59,790 bases of DNA from Dolichospermum sp. UHCC 0259 (GCF_009711935.1 NZ_VIKX01000328.1:1-59790); one strand, 5' to 3'. Shown: positions 46,552 to 55,816, counted from the first letter of the stretch. Numbers and translations are program-made. The notes: generated by a model not told the origin, from the letters alone.

Positions 46552-47409
46552 ATGAAACCAAATCATAAATATTCAATACTGCCTTTTAATCAATGTGCGC
46601 TTTGTGGAATAAACAGCGACCTTAAACTGAGTCATATAATTCCAAGTTATTTTGGAAAATCTATAAAAGGAAAATGTCAAACTATAGTTGATGCTCTCAA
46701 TCCTGAAAAAACTCCTAAACCTCAAGACATCACTAAAGTCTACCTATTATGTGGTGAATGCGAAGGAAAAATAAACAAATGGGAAACATTATTCCGAAAT
46801 CGTATTATGCCGAAAAACAAATCAATTCTTGCGCCTGTTATTTATGGTGAATGGATGCTGAGATTTGCAGTATCAATTTCTTGGAGAGTATTAACTTATC
46901 TTAAATACTCTAAATTACATTTAACAGATCATATTAGTAACAAAGAGTTTGAAAAATTTGTTCCAGCAATTGAATCAGATTCACACAAAGAAGCAGAAAA
47001 AGCACTAAATGTATGGAAAGATTTTTTGATGGGAAATAGAAATGACGTTGGAATATTTAAACAACACATTATCGTATTAAATGGGGAAAATTTTCCTCAT
47101 GAGTATTCTAATGCAGTTGGATTCACTATCTTTCAAAAAAATGGCATTTTAACTACCCATGCTCTAATGAAGCATTTCATTATTCTTGGATTCATTCAAG
47201 AATCATCAAGTTTAGAATGGGAGGGGACAGAGATTGATCCAATTAGAGGAGAGCTTGGCAAACAACAAAAAATACCAGAACTATATTTTAATTGGCTTGC
47301 AGATATGTTTCAAGAGATAGAAAACTCTAGTCTTACGGAATGGCAGAGCAGAAAAAACCAAAAGGACATGATTAGAGCTTTTAAAAGCGGAAACGGATTT
47401 TACAGATAA
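46552..47409 (+). CDS. HNH-like endonuclease-domain protein in the nifH element
   Basis: 285 aa. The N-terminus carries a zinc-binding HNH-like arrangement: CALCGINSDLKLSHIIPSYF (C-x2-C...H) and, about 45 residues later, YLLCGECEGKINKWE (C-x2-C), with DLKLSHIIP typical of HNH beta-hairpins. The remainder (about 90-285) is helical and unassigned. It may be a DNA nuclease for defence or element maintenance. It is AT-rich and has no counterpart in ordinary nif clusters. Only the nuclease fold is suggested by the sequence. Confidence 0.55.
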   Translation: MKPNHKYSILPFNQCALCGINSDLKLSHIIPSYFGKSIKGKCQTIVDALNPEKTPKPQDITKVYLLCGECEGKINKWETLFRNRIMPKNKSILAPVIYGEWMLRFAVSISWRVLTYLKYSKLHLTDHISNKEFEKFVPAIESDSHKEAEKALNVWKDFLMGNRNDVGIFKQHIIVLNGENFPHEYSNAVGFTIFQKNGILTTHALMKHFIILGFIQESSSLEWEGTEIDPIRGELGKQQKIPELYFNWLADMFQEIENSSLTEWQSRKNQKDMIRAFKSGNGFYR

Positions 47410-47454
47410 AGTTTCGCAAATATTTAGATATGTAGCACATTTTCGTGAAGTAAG

Positions 47455-47792
47455 AGCGATCACATTTCTGGTGTTGTGGGTTATGAGAGCGATCGCATTT
47501 CTGGTGTTTTTGGGTTGTGGAGTGCGATCGCATTTCCGGTGTTGTGGGTTGGGATAGCGATCGCATTTCTGGTGTTTTTGGTTATGAGAGCGATCGCATT
47601 TCCGATGTTGTGGGTTGTAAGAGCGATCGCATTTCCGATGTTATGGGTTTTGAGAGCGATCACATTTCTGGTGTTTTTGGTTATGAGAGCGATCGCATTT
47701 CTGATGTTGTAGGTTATGGGTGCGATCGCATTTCTGATGTTGTGGGTTATGGGTGCGATCGCATTTCTGATGTCGTGGTTTGTTGATCGCAC
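47455..47792. repeat. HIP1 minisatellite, about ten 33-bp units
   Basis: GCGATCGC (or GCGATCAC) recurs at 47456, 47489, 47524, 47557, 47590, 47623, 47656, 47689, 47722 and 47755, so the period is 33 bp (one step of 35). Each unit is GCGATCGCATTTCTGATGTT plus GTGGGTTATGAGA or close variants. Because 33 is a multiple of three, several frames stay open on both strands, but none looks like a real protein. Confidence 0.85.
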
Positions 47793-48277
47793 TATTCACC
47801 AACTAATCTAAGTGCTGACTCCAGAACTTGCGTACTAACTCTAAACCCAACCTGAGTCAGTTGTTCAAAAATTGGTCTAGCAGCTTTTAGCTTACCCTCT
47901 TGTTTAGCAAGCAGAATCACACCTAAAGTTCCCCGCACAGGAATCCCCAAAGCAACTGCCGCAATTTTTGCCGCACGATCATCTAAAATTGCTTCATAGC
48001 CAGGATTTTTATAGATATAGCTGAGAACGTGACTCTCCCCCAAACCAAGATCCCATGCAGCAATCACGGGATCAACTTGTTCCACATCTCGAATATAGGT
48101 AGCTCCTTCATTAATTGTCCAGAGTTTTGCTGGATCATTATCTGGTGCAACGCTTATTTCTTTCACAACACCACTAGGAATAAAAAATTCACCGCATAGT
48201 TCAGAAAGCAGATGAACCTGATTAATTTTAGTCAACACAATTAATGGTGAACTATTCACAACCCATCGTCTAGTCAC
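47792..48277 (-). CDS. DUF3368 PIN-like toxin
   Basis: 161 aa. The DUF3368 pattern is clear: WVVNSSPLIVLTKINQVHLL, FFIPSGVVKEI, DLGLGESHVLSYIYKNPGYE, AILDDRAAKIAAVALGIPVR and GTLGVILLAKQEGKL. DUF3368 proteins are PIN-fold toxins of type II TA systems. The upstream UPF0175 antitoxin overlaps by 8 bases. The pair is probably an addiction module that helps keep the element in vegetative cells. The toxin target is unknown. Confidence 0.88.
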   Translation of the reverse strand: MTRRWVVNSSPLIVLTKINQVHLLSELCGEFFIPSGVVKEISVAPDNDPAKLWTINEGATYIRDVEQVDPVIAAWDLGLGESHVLSYIYKNPGYEAILDDRAAKIAAVALGIPVRGTLGVILLAKQEGKLKAARPIFEQLTQVGFRVSTQVLESALRLVGE

Positions 48278-48524
48278 GTGCTAACTCCTCAGCTAATTCT
48301 TCAGGAGTTACTTGAAAAGGTGAAACATGATAACGATTGAGAGCTTCTAAAAATTCGTGACGGCTAACTCCTGCGATTTCAGAACCCTTAGATTGGGAAA
48401 CTATACCAACTTCATACCATTTGACAGCAGCAGCTAAACGCATTTCTTTCACAAAAGTTTCTGGGTTACTGCGAAGTGCGGAAAAAACATCATTAGGAAG
48501 TTCAACGTTAATGTTTATGGTCAT
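48270..48524 (-). CDS. UPF0175 antitoxin
   Basis: 84 aa. The UPF0175 pattern is: INVELPNDVFSALRSNPETF, MRLAAAVKWYEVGIVSQSKG, and SEIAGVSRHEFLEALNRYHV (HTH-like). These proteins are antitoxins partnering DUF3368 toxins. Its stop overlaps the toxin start by 8 bases, giving the usual antitoxin-first operon. It likely represses its own promoter. It lies downstream of the recombinase gene on the same strand. Confidence 0.9.
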   Translation of the reverse strand: MTININVELPNDVFSALRSNPETFVKEMRLAAAVKWYEVGIVSQSKGSEIAGVSRHEFLEALNRYHVSPFQVTPEELAEELARD

Positions 48525-48700
48525 AGCATTAATTATGTTGATTGATTTTTATCAGTTTAACATTAATTGAATGATTGGTGGAAAAAATAATGAAAACTTT
48601 AAACCTTGAGCAAACCATTAATGCTTGCTCATTCGTTACTTATCCCCCATTTTAAAATATTACTCTTTGCGCCTCTGCGTCTGGAGCGTGAGGCTAACTC

Positions 48701-50128
48701 TTATATTAACTCAATTTTCATCAAACTGTGTCCCATCTGCAACCTCAATCGTTCATTCTCAATTCTTAACCGATCATTTTCCCTTTCCAGGTGAATAACC
48801 ATCTCTTGTAACTCTTCCGCCTTTGACTTCTTCTTAATAGCTTCTTCAATAGCCACATTGCGATTTTCTAAACTAAACCACTTCTGATAAATTGAAGTGT
48901 GCATATTCACAGAATGACCCAAATTATCAGCCGCAGCTTTAATAGGAATCCCCATCAAATGCGCTCTAATTGCCCAAGCATGACGTAAATCATAGGGTTG
49001 AAAAGGAATCTCTACAAATCTGAACCATCTATCTGTACCATGTCGCACTGCATTAATTTGTTTACTGGTAATTTTATCGGCAATCTTTGCTTTTAATAAC
49101 TCAATTGCTTCCTGATCATTCTTTAAATTAAAACTCTCAATCCAACGCGGATATAATGGTAATACTTCCCTATCTCCAGTTTTACATTCTTCATTTACTC
49201 GCCATGTATTCATAGTATTATCTGATGATAACCACCAATCTAAATCAGGTTTAACAAAAATTTCTAATGGTCTTAATCCATAAGTTGCCAACATTCCATA
49301 TACCCATCTCCATAATTTCCAATTGTTCCGATCATCCCTATTTATTAACTTAGTGGGACGGTTTAAAGCATAGTTTTGAAACCTTAAATATTCTTTCTCA
49401 ATTTCTAAGTCTGTCGGTATATCTCGCTTTCTTTTAGCAGTAGGTTGAATTTTAAAGTTATTTAACTCAGGTACTTCTAAACCAGAACATTTACATAACA
49501 CCCGAATTACCTTAATTAACTCATTTTTCACACTATCCGAAGAACTACAAGATTGCACAGCTTCAATAAAATTAGCATTTATCGCTAGTTTATCCTTCGG
49601 TAAATGCTTTTGGGCAATATATAGATAACTATTAAAAGTATTTTCACTTTTGAGAGTCCGTTTTCTAGTTTGAAAATAATTTTGCTCAAAATTTATAATT
49701 AAGTCACTAATATTTTGTAAATTAGCTTTAATTCTTGTTTTCCCTAAATATTTATCAGTCCAATAAAATTGTTTTCTAGCAATTAATTTTCCTAATTCAT
49801 TAGCTTCTTCTTCCGCCGTATTTAAACCATCAAAACTAAATGGTATTCCCAAAGAAATATCATATTGCTTTGTGCCGCTACCGTTTTTATCAAAATCACC
49901 TGGTTTAATAGGTAGGGTAGTTCTCAACTGTAATGAATTGCCGGATTTTCTGACAGAAACACTCACCCTTGCGGCTCTTAGTCTAGCATTAATTGCTTTT
50001 AATTCTGTTGTCAGTTTTGCCGTTAAGTGGTTTTCTTGATTTTCTACTGCTTGCATTCTGCCTAAATATCCCCCGTCGGTAATAGCTGTTGGTTGAAAAT
50101 CGGCAAATGCTTCCTGTGTTCTGTCCAT
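48701..50128 (-). CDS. XisA-family site-specific recombinase of the nifH element
   Basis: A 475-aa tyrosine recombinase. Catalytic residues read by eye: R286 (YGLRPLEIF), Y379-x-x-R382 (PYDLRHAWAIR, Y in the usual first H place, as in XisA/XisC), H405 (NLGHSV) and nucleophile Y414 (SIYQKWF). The C-terminal tail is a leucine/arginine coiled coil (LERENDRLRIENERLRLQMG). It should cut and rejoin at CCGTGAAG during heterocyst development and restore nifH. It begins about 110 bp inside the right end, transcribed toward the element interior. It is clearly homologous to the nifD-element recombinase at 51883. Confidence 0.95.
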   Translation of the reverse strand: MDRTQEAFADFQPTAITDGGYLGRMQAVENQENHLTAKLTTELKAINARLRAARVSVSVRKSGNSLQLRTTLPIKPGDFDKNGSGTKQYDISLGIPFSFDGLNTAEEEANELGKLIARKQFYWTDKYLGKTRIKANLQNISDLIINFEQNYFQTRKRTLKSENTFNSYLYIAQKHLPKDKLAINANFIEAVQSCSSSDSVKNELIKVIRVLCKCSGLEVPELNNFKIQPTAKRKRDIPTDLEIEKEYLRFQNYALNRPTKLINRDDRNNWKLWRWVYGMLATYGLRPLEIFVKPDLDWWLSSDNTMNTWRVNEECKTGDREVLPLYPRWIESFNLKNDQEAIELLKAKIADKITSKQINAVRHGTDRWFRFVEIPFQPYDLRHAWAIRAHLMGIPIKAAADNLGHSVNMHTSIYQKWFSLENRNVAIEEAIKKKSKAEELQEMVIHLERENDRLRIENERLRLQMGHSLMKIELI

Positions 50129-50217
50129 ACCCTAGATTTACCCTAATAAAAAAACTGTCTATTCAAAACAATGATTACTACAAACATAGTTAAAAATGAA
50201 CAGTTTCCGGCTTTTAA

Positions 50218-50682
<465 letters not shown>

Positions 50683-50858
50683 GCATAATTCGCTACGAAG
50701 AAAGAATTTTCTAGCACCAGGAAAAAGGCAGAGAGCAGCACATCAAAAGCTCTCACCTTTGACCAAAACTTTCCTTCCCCCCCTTCAGGGGACATTAAGT
50801 CCCCGTTTCCAAAAATTCATCACTAATTCCGTTCCTTTAGGAGCAAGAGAGACTAACA

Positions 50859-51788
50859 ATGACTCCTCCAGACGACAAAAAGATTGTTGAACAAAGAAAA
50901 GAACTAGTTAAAGAAGTTCTTAAAGCTTACCCCGAAAAAGCTGCTAAGAAGCGTGAGAAGCATTTAAACGTATTTGAAGAAGGTAAAGCTGACTGTGGTG
51001 TTAAATCTAACATCAAATCCTTACCCGGTGTAATGACTGCTCGTGGTTGTGCTTACGCAGGTTCTAAAGGTGTGGTTTGGGGTCCTATTAAGGACATGAT
51101 CCACATCAGTCACGGTCCTGTTGGTTGCGGTTACTGGTCTTGGTCTGGTCGTCGTAATTACTACTTAGGTACAACAGGTATTGATACCTTCGGTACTATG
51201 CACTTCACCTCCGACTTCCAAGAACGCGACATCGTGTTTGGTGGTGACAAGAAACTGACTAAATTAATTGAAGAATTAGATGTATTATTCCCCTTAAATC
51301 GTGGGGTTTCTATTCAATCTGAATGTCCTATCGGTTTGATTGGGGATGACATCGAAGCAGTAGCTAGAAAGACATCCAAAACCATCGGTAAGCCAGTTAT
51401 TCCCGTCCGTTGCGAAGGTTTCCGTGGTGTGTCTCAGTCTTTAGGACACCACATCGCTAACGACATGATTCGTGACTGGGTATTCCCCAAAGCAGATCAA
51501 GGTAAGAAAGACGGTACATTGAAGTTTGAAGGCACTCCTTATGACGTAGCCATTATTGGTGACTACAACATCGGTGGTGATGCTTGGGCGAGCCGTATCC
51601 TTTTAGAAGAAATCGGTTTGCGCGTTGTTGCTCAATGGTCTGGTGACGGTACAATCAACGAAATGTTGATGACCCCCAACGTGAAGATGAACCTCATCCA
51701 CTGTTACCGCTCGATGAACTACATCAGCCGTCACATGGAAGAAGCTTATGGTATACCTTGGACAAACTATGATTTAATTAAGCCATAA
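50859..51788 (+). CDS. nifD: NifD, MoFe protein alpha subunit: 5' part, interrupted
   Basis: 309 codons to a stop, of which about the first 301 are native. P-cluster ligands C64, C90 and C156 ([25 protein letters not shown]) and the FeMo-co ligand C282 ([11 protein letters not shown]) are present. The FeMo-co histidine and homocitrate region lie beyond the break. Native sequence stops around EEAYGIPW, where the family continues with a NFFGPTK-type sequence; here it reads TNYDLIKP then stop. The gene starts 176 nt after nifH. The 3' part of nifD is not in the window. Confidence 0.95.
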   Translation: MTPPDDKKIVEQRKELVKEVLKAYPEKAAKKREKHLNVFEEGKADCGVKSNIKSLPGVMTARGCAYAGSKGVVWGPIKDMIHISHGPVGCGYWSWSGRRNYYLGTTGIDTFGTMHFTSDFQERDIVFGGDKKLTKLIEELDVLFPLNRGVSIQSECPIGLIGDDIEAVARKTSKTIGKPVIPVRCEGFRGVSQSLGHHIANDMIRDWVFPKADQGKKDGTLKFEGTPYDVAIIGDYNIGGDAWASRILLEEIGLRVVAQWSGDGTINEMLMTPNVKMNLIHCYRSMNYISRHMEEAYGIPWTNYDLIKP

Positions 51789-51882
51789 ACCACGATTTAG
51801 TCCAGCTATAACTTTGCTCAAATTAAACATTGTTTTAGATGAACGGAAAATCGTTCAAATTTTAAGCCAAATTTAAGACACG

Positions 51883-53283
51883 ATGGAAATCTCTGATCAG
51901 GGCATTTTTGACGGTTATGAACCGCCTGCATCTACCGATGGATCTTATAGAGGGAACATTAAGCAGATGAAGGCTACTCAACAACACCTTGAGAAAAAGT
52001 TTGAGCAGGAATTAGCCAAGGTCAAGGCTAGATTAAAGGACGGCAAAGTCAAAGTTGGATTAGTTCTTGGCAAGGACACTATTCAGCTACAGGCATCTTT
52101 ACCTATCAAGCCCAGTGATAGAGACACTAATGGCACTGGATACAAGCAGTACAAAATTTCCTTGAGCATTCCCGCTAATTTGGATGGTTTACGGACTGCT
52201 GAAGAGGAAGCACAGGAATTGGGACGGCTAATTGCTAGAAAAACCTTTGAGTGGACTGATAAATATTTAGGGAAATTATCCAGGTCTGAAAATTTACAAA
52301 CTGTTGGTGAAACTCTCAATGATTTTGAAACTCAATATTTTAAAACTCACAAGTTGACAGAAAAAAGTAAACACACATTTTTTTACTATCTGGATTATCT
52401 AAAACGCTACGTAGGTTTAGATACGTCAATTGATCAAGCATCTATAGATTTAGTAATTGCAAATTTGCAAAATGAATATGCCAAGCAGAATGCCGTTAAA
52501 ACTTTGAAGGTTCTCAAAAATACTCTTAACTTAACTACTTTCACTTTAGATAATATCAAAATCAAAAAACCACAAACTCAAGCTAGGGATATTCCAAATG
52601 ATGAGGATGTGGTTTTGTATTATCAAAATTTCTTTAATTATTCTCAGTCTAGAAAACCATCTATTAAAAAAAGTTGTTTAGATAGCTGGAAGATGTGGCA
52701 ATGGGTTTATGGAATGCTTGCTACCTATGGTTTACGTCCCAGAGAATTATTTGTTAATCCTGCTATTGATTGGTGGTTAAGTTCTGAAAATACAGATAAC
52801 ACTTGGAAGGTTCACCCAGACACTAAGACAGGATACCGAGAAGCTTTACCTTTACATCCTGATTGGATTGAATTGTTTGATTTAAAGAATCCTGAGTTTT
52901 TGGAACTGTTGAAAAACCAAACTGATAACAAAGTCAGTTTCTCTGATATCAATACGATTAGAGTTAATTGCTCATCATGGTTTAAAAGGGTAAATGTTCC
53001 CTTTACTCCCTACGATTTACGCCATGCTTGGGCAATTCGAGCGCATATTATGGGTGTGCCAATTAAAGCTGCTGCTGATAATTTGGGTCATTCTGTGGAA
53101 ATTCACACTGAGATTTATCAAAAGTGGTTTAGCTTGGAAAACAGGAAAAAGGTGATTAAATTGGCTGTTAATAGAAATGATGATGTTGAGGCTTTGAGGG
53201 AAGAGAACGCCCGGTTAAGGGCTGAAATTGAGTTCTATAAGTTGACTTTGGCACGACGGCAAGTTTCTGAATTACTGGGTTAG
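51883..53283 (+). CDS. XisA-family site-specific recombinase of the nifD element
   Basis: 466 aa, strongly similar to the nifH-element recombinase over the whole length (shared TDG.Y.G start, LPIKP..D.NG.G.KQY.ISL, TAEEEA.ELG.LIARK, PYDLRHAWAIRAH). Catalytic set: R285, Y377-x-x-R380, H403 and Y412. A coiled coil ends the protein. It should excise the nifD element in heterocysts. It starts about 113 bp inside the left end and points inward, the mirror image of the nifH element. A GAACG/CGTTC hairpin lies between the junction and its start (51840-51855). Confidence 0.95.
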   Translation: MEISDQGIFDGYEPPASTDGSYRGNIKQMKATQQHLEKKFEQELAKVKARLKDGKVKVGLVLGKDTIQLQASLPIKPSDRDTNGTGYKQYKISLSIPANLDGLRTAEEEAQELGRLIARKTFEWTDKYLGKLSRSENLQTVGETLNDFETQYFKTHKLTEKSKHTFFYYLDYLKRYVGLDTSIDQASIDLVIANLQNEYAKQNAVKTLKVLKNTLNLTTFTLDNIKIKKPQTQARDIPNDEDVVLYYQNFFNYSQSRKPSIKKSCLDSWKMWQWVYGMLATYGLRPRELFVNPAIDWWLSSENTDNTWKVHPDTKTGYREALPLHPDWIELFDLKNPEFLELLKNQTDNKVSFSDINTIRVNCSSWFKRVNVPFTPYDLRHAWAIRAHIMGVPIKAAADNLGHSVEIHTEIYQKWFSLENRKKVIKLAVNRNDDVEALREENARLRAEIEFYKLTLARRQVSELLG

Positions 53284-53377
53284 TAAAACTTCTGGTTCTA
53301 CCGCTCCCCTTGTGATTAAATATCCCTTTTATATGTCTATAATCATTGATGTATATAGGTTTTATCTAAATTAATAG

Positions 53378-53407
53378 TGATAGCAAAGCGCGACCTAGTA
53401 ATCGCCT
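53378..53407. repeat. Dispersed GATAGCGAAGCG-type repeat, copy in nifD element
   Basis: GTGATAGCAAAGCGCGACCT followed by AGTAATCGCC. It differs at only two or three positions from 541-570. Confidence 0.6.
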
Positions 53408-53439
53408 ATTTTTGAATCTTTACCTTTATATAAGGAATG

Positions 53440-53869
53440 AATTGATGAATTTGATTTAAGACATCCTAAGTATTTGGAAATGTTGGTAATAGCTATTAGT
53501 AAAAAAGACCCGAATAATCATGCAGAAATCACGGCTTTAATCCAAAGGGTGAGTTGGTAGTTTAGGAAAATCGGTTTGGATTTTAAACCCTATGATTTAC
53601 GTCATGTTTGGGCAATTCGAGCGCATATTTTGGGAGTTCCTATTAAGGCTGCGGCGGATAATTTAGGTCATAGTGTGCAGATTCATACGAAAACTTATCA
53701 ACGTTGGTTTTCTTTGGATATGCGGAAGTTGGCAATTAATCAGGCTTTAAGTAAACGGAATGAGGTGGAGTTGATTAAGGATGAAAATACGGGGTTGAAA
53801 ATGGAGAATGAACGGTTGAAGATTGAGGTGGAGAAGTTGAGGATGGAAATGGTTTATAAACGCAGTTAA
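53440..53869 (+). pseudogene. Relict of a third XisA-type recombinase
   Basis: The frame from about 53444 reads DEFDLRHPKYLEMLV, aligns to the C-terminal third of the neighbouring recombinase (ELFDLKNPEFLELL), and has an in-frame TAG at 53558-53560 just before FRKIGLDFKPYDLRHVWAIR. The part after the stop keeps YDLR, NLGHSV, the KTYQRWF tyrosine and a coiled coil (53576-53869 is open). R1 and the N-terminus are missing, so it cannot be an active enzyme alone. It is either a degraded duplicate or the trace of an older recombinase. Confidence 0.8.
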
Positions 53870-53941
53870 GTTTGGTTAATCAAGAATATGATTTTTGTGT
53901 GATGTGGTATAATTAGGTTGTCAACAATAATCAAAATCTTT

Positions 53942-54211
53942 ATGCAAGCTACTGATATTGGGACACTTATTATTAAATCATCAGACACTTTAGGGGGTCG
54001 TCCTCGCATTGCTGGTACTAGGGTTTCTGTGCAACGAATTACAGCTTGGTACAAAATGAGATTGAATGCGGAAGAAATCACTGAACGCATGGGGAATGTA
54101 ACTCTTGTTCAAGTGTATGCTGCATTAACGTATTATCATGCTAATCGAGAAGAAATTGAGGGTTATATTGCTGCTGAAAAAGCTGATTATAAAAACAGTT
54201 ATTTTAGATGA
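53942..54211 (+). CDS. DUF433 protein (orphan antitoxin-like)
   Basis: 89 aa from ATG 53942. The DUF433 pattern is DTLGGRPRIAGTRVSVQRIT, then AWYKMRLNAEEITERMGN and VYAALTYYHANREEIEGYIA. DUF433 proteins are usually antitoxins placed before a DUF5615 PIN-like toxin. No such toxin follows here, so it is an orphan. A TATAAT-like box (GGTATAATTA) lies 33 nt upstream. A truncated second copy of its 5' region follows at about 54226-54313. Confidence 0.85.
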   Translation: MQATDIGTLIIKSSDTLGGRPRIAGTRVSVQRITAWYKMRLNAEEITERMGNVTLVQVYAALTYYHANREEIEGYIAAEKADYKNSYFR

Positions 54212-54225
54212 TTACAATTGTTTGG

Positions 54226-54313
54226 TGATATGATATAATTATTATTTCTTGAATAACTATCAAACTCTTGATACAGTCTCCTGATATTGTGACAATAATT
54301 ACGAGGAAATAGT
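54226..54313 (+). pseudogene. Truncated duplicate of the DUF433 promoter and first codons
   Basis: TTTGGTGATATGATATAATT, then GATACAGTCTCCTGATATTG TGACAATAATTAC resembles the promoter and start of the DUF433 gene (MQATDIGTLIIKS versus IQSPDIVTIITRK, stop). Only about 14 codons remain. Confidence 0.45.
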
Positions 54314-54314
54314 C

Positions 54315-54578
54315 ATGATAAATTCATTAAAAAAACAATCATCCGAAGATTTGAATTTAACTGAATTGATTGTAAACTTATTAAATAAATTGCCTATTGA
54401 AAAGCAAGAAGAAATTTTTTCTTTTACTCAATTTATATCTGAAAAATATCATACAGAACTTGAAAATCAAGTTTCTTTTTATGATGTAGCTAAAGACTTT
54501 ATTGGTGCTGTAGATAGCGGATTAGGTGATCTCTCGACTAATAAACAATATTTGCATGAGTCCGTACATGAAAAATAA
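54315..54578 (+). CDS. Putative antitoxin (DUF2281-like) of a PIN TA pair
   Basis: An 87-aa helical, acidic protein: LTELIVNLLNKLPIEKQEEI FSFTQFISEKYH resembles the antitoxins of the DUF2281/VapB-like group that often start LLNKLP..KQ.E...F..FL. The C-terminal part (FIGAVDSGLGDLSTNKQYLH) is a typical wrapping tail. It overlaps the next PIN toxin by 11 bases if the toxin starts at 54568. A ribosome site GAGGA lies about 10 nt upstream. Function is inferred from pairing. Confidence 0.7.
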   Translation: MINSLKKQSSEDLNLTELIVNLLNKLPIEKQEEIFSFTQFISEKYHTELENQVSFYDVAKDFIGAVDSGLGDLSTNKQYLHESVHEK

Positions 54579-54996
54579 AATTATTATTGATACGAGTCCA
54601 TTAGTTGCTCTATTAGATAAAAGTGATAGTTATCATCAATGGGTGACAGAAAAAGTAAAAACATTACCGCCACCTTTTCTAACTTGTGATGCAGTGATTA
54701 CTGAGTCTTGCTTTTTATTAGAAAGAGCATATAACGGTCAGAACATTCTGTTTTCTCTTTTAGAAAGTGGTCATTTACAACTAGCTTTTGATTTAAAAAA
54801 TGAATTAAGTCAAATTAAAGGATTAATGAATCGTTATCAGTCTGTACCTATGTCTTTAGCGGATGCTTGTTTAGTAAGAATGTGTGAATTATATGATTCT
54901 AGTGAAATATTCACTTTGGATAGTGATTTTCTAATCTATAGGAAACATAAGAATCAACCTATTTCTGTGATTATTCCTGATTCTTTATTTTCTTAA
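54568..54996 (+). CDS. VapC-like PIN-domain toxin
   Basis: 142 aa from ATG 54568 (MKNKIIIDTSPLVALLDKSD); an earlier ATG at 54526 is inside the antitoxin gene. PIN acidic residues: D8 (IIDTSPLVALLD), E in TCDAVITESCFLLERAY, and SLADACLVRMCEL, then FTLDSDFLIYR. These form the RNase active site. It overlaps the antitoxin gene. It belongs to a different VapC subgroup from the other toxins in the window. Confidence 0.85.
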   Translation: MKNKIIIDTSPLVALLDKSDSYHQWVTEKVKTLPPPFLTCDAVITESCFLLERAYNGQNILFSLLESGHLQLAFDLKNELSQIKGLMNRYQSVPMSLADACLVRMCELYDSSEIFTLDSDFLIYRKHKNQPISVIIPDSLFS

Positions 54997-55015
54997 AAAA
55001 ATTGGAGGTAATGTT

Positions 55016-55252
55016 ATGGAAAGTATGAAGATTAAAACGCACATTGGTAATGATAAAATTCTAAAAATTCAGATTCCTGACGAATTTGCCAATGAAGAAT
55101 TAGAAATAGTAATTGTATTTCAACGTATTGCAGAAAAATCATTACAATCTGCAAGTAAAACACCAGAAGAATTAGGATATTCTCGTAGATTTTTGGAAGA
55201 AGTGATAGGTAGTTGGGAAGGTGAACCGCTTGGATTAAAGATTAATGATTAA
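55016..55252 (+). CDS. Orphan antitoxin-like protein
   Basis: 78 aa from ATG 55016 with GGAGG about 8 nt upstream. The N-terminal half is a strand-rich module (MKIKTHIGNDKILKIQIPDE, then ELEIVIVFQRI). The C-terminal tail (GYSRRFLEEVIGSWEGEPLG) is a frequent ending of cyanobacterial VapB-like antitoxins that precede PIN genes. No toxin follows; the next gene is a TPR protein. It may be a leftover of a lost TA pair. Family assignment is from motif memory. Confidence 0.55.
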   Translation: MESMKIKTHIGNDKILKIQIPDEFANEELEIVIVFQRIAEKSLQSASKTPEELGYSRRFLEEVIGSWEGEPLGLKIND

Positions 55253-55318
55253 AATCCTAATGTAATTTGATGATATTATGAATACAGTTGTTTAAGGTAC
55301 TTTAAAATTGGTGATTTT

Positions 55319-55816
55319 ATGAATTTAAACAATAGTTTTCAAGATAAACTACAAACATATCAAGATATTTTAAAAAGTGATAAAGATTCAGGTAATCTTT
55401 ATCAAGAGGCTAATGCCTATACAAATCTTGGTTCGACTTATATGTCTATGGAAGAATATGCTGAATCCCTCAAATTGTTCAACCAAGCATTAACTATTTT
55501 CCAGGAGACAGGGAATCTAAGGGAACAGGTATGGGTACTTAATAACATTGGTACACTCTATTTTACGATTACTCAGTATAATGAGGCTATTGATGCTTAT
55601 CAAAGAGCAATTCTGGCTTCTAAACTAGCAGGAGTTCTTGTTAGAGAAGGTTGGGTTTGGCGCAATCTGGGAGGCACTTATCGTGCTATGTCCCAATATG
55701 ATAAGGCAATTGAAGCCTTTCTGGAAGCAATTAAAGTTTTTCAAGCAACTGGCAGTACGGAAGATCAACTAGAAACTGCTCATCTTTTACAAGAAGTTCA
55801 GCAAGAGTTTAGCTGA
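55319..55816 (+). CDS. TPR-repeat protein
   Basis: 165 aa. At least three tetratricopeptide repeats are visible: NAYTNLGSTYMSMEEYAESL KLFNQALTIFQETGN, VWVLNNIGTLYFTITQYNEA IDAYQRAI, and GWVWRNLGGTYRAMSQYDKA IEAFLEAI. TPRs make protein-protein interaction surfaces. No enzymatic domain is attached. It could be a partner of neighbouring defence or TA genes, but this is not shown. It lies alone, 120 nt before the four-gene operon. Confidence 0.8.
   Translation: MNLNNSFQDKLQTYQDILKSDKDSGNLYQEANAYTNLGSTYMSMEEYAESLKLFNQALTIFQETGNLREQVWVLNNIGTLYFTITQYNEAIDAYQRAILASKLAGVLVREGWVWRNLGGTYRAMSQYDKAIEAFLEAIKVFQATGSTEDQLETAHLLQEVQQEFS

Noticed and set aside
47455-47792. Regularly spaced GCGATCGC array considered as a CRISPR array
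   Set aside because: The intervals between the palindromes are themselves near-identical, so there are no unique spacers; no cas genes are nearby. It is a tandem minisatellite.
47476-47792. Open frames of 78-103 codons on both strands in the HIP1 array
   Set aside because: They exist only because the period (33 bp) is a multiple of three; the products are simple 11-residue repeats and no ribosome site was seen.
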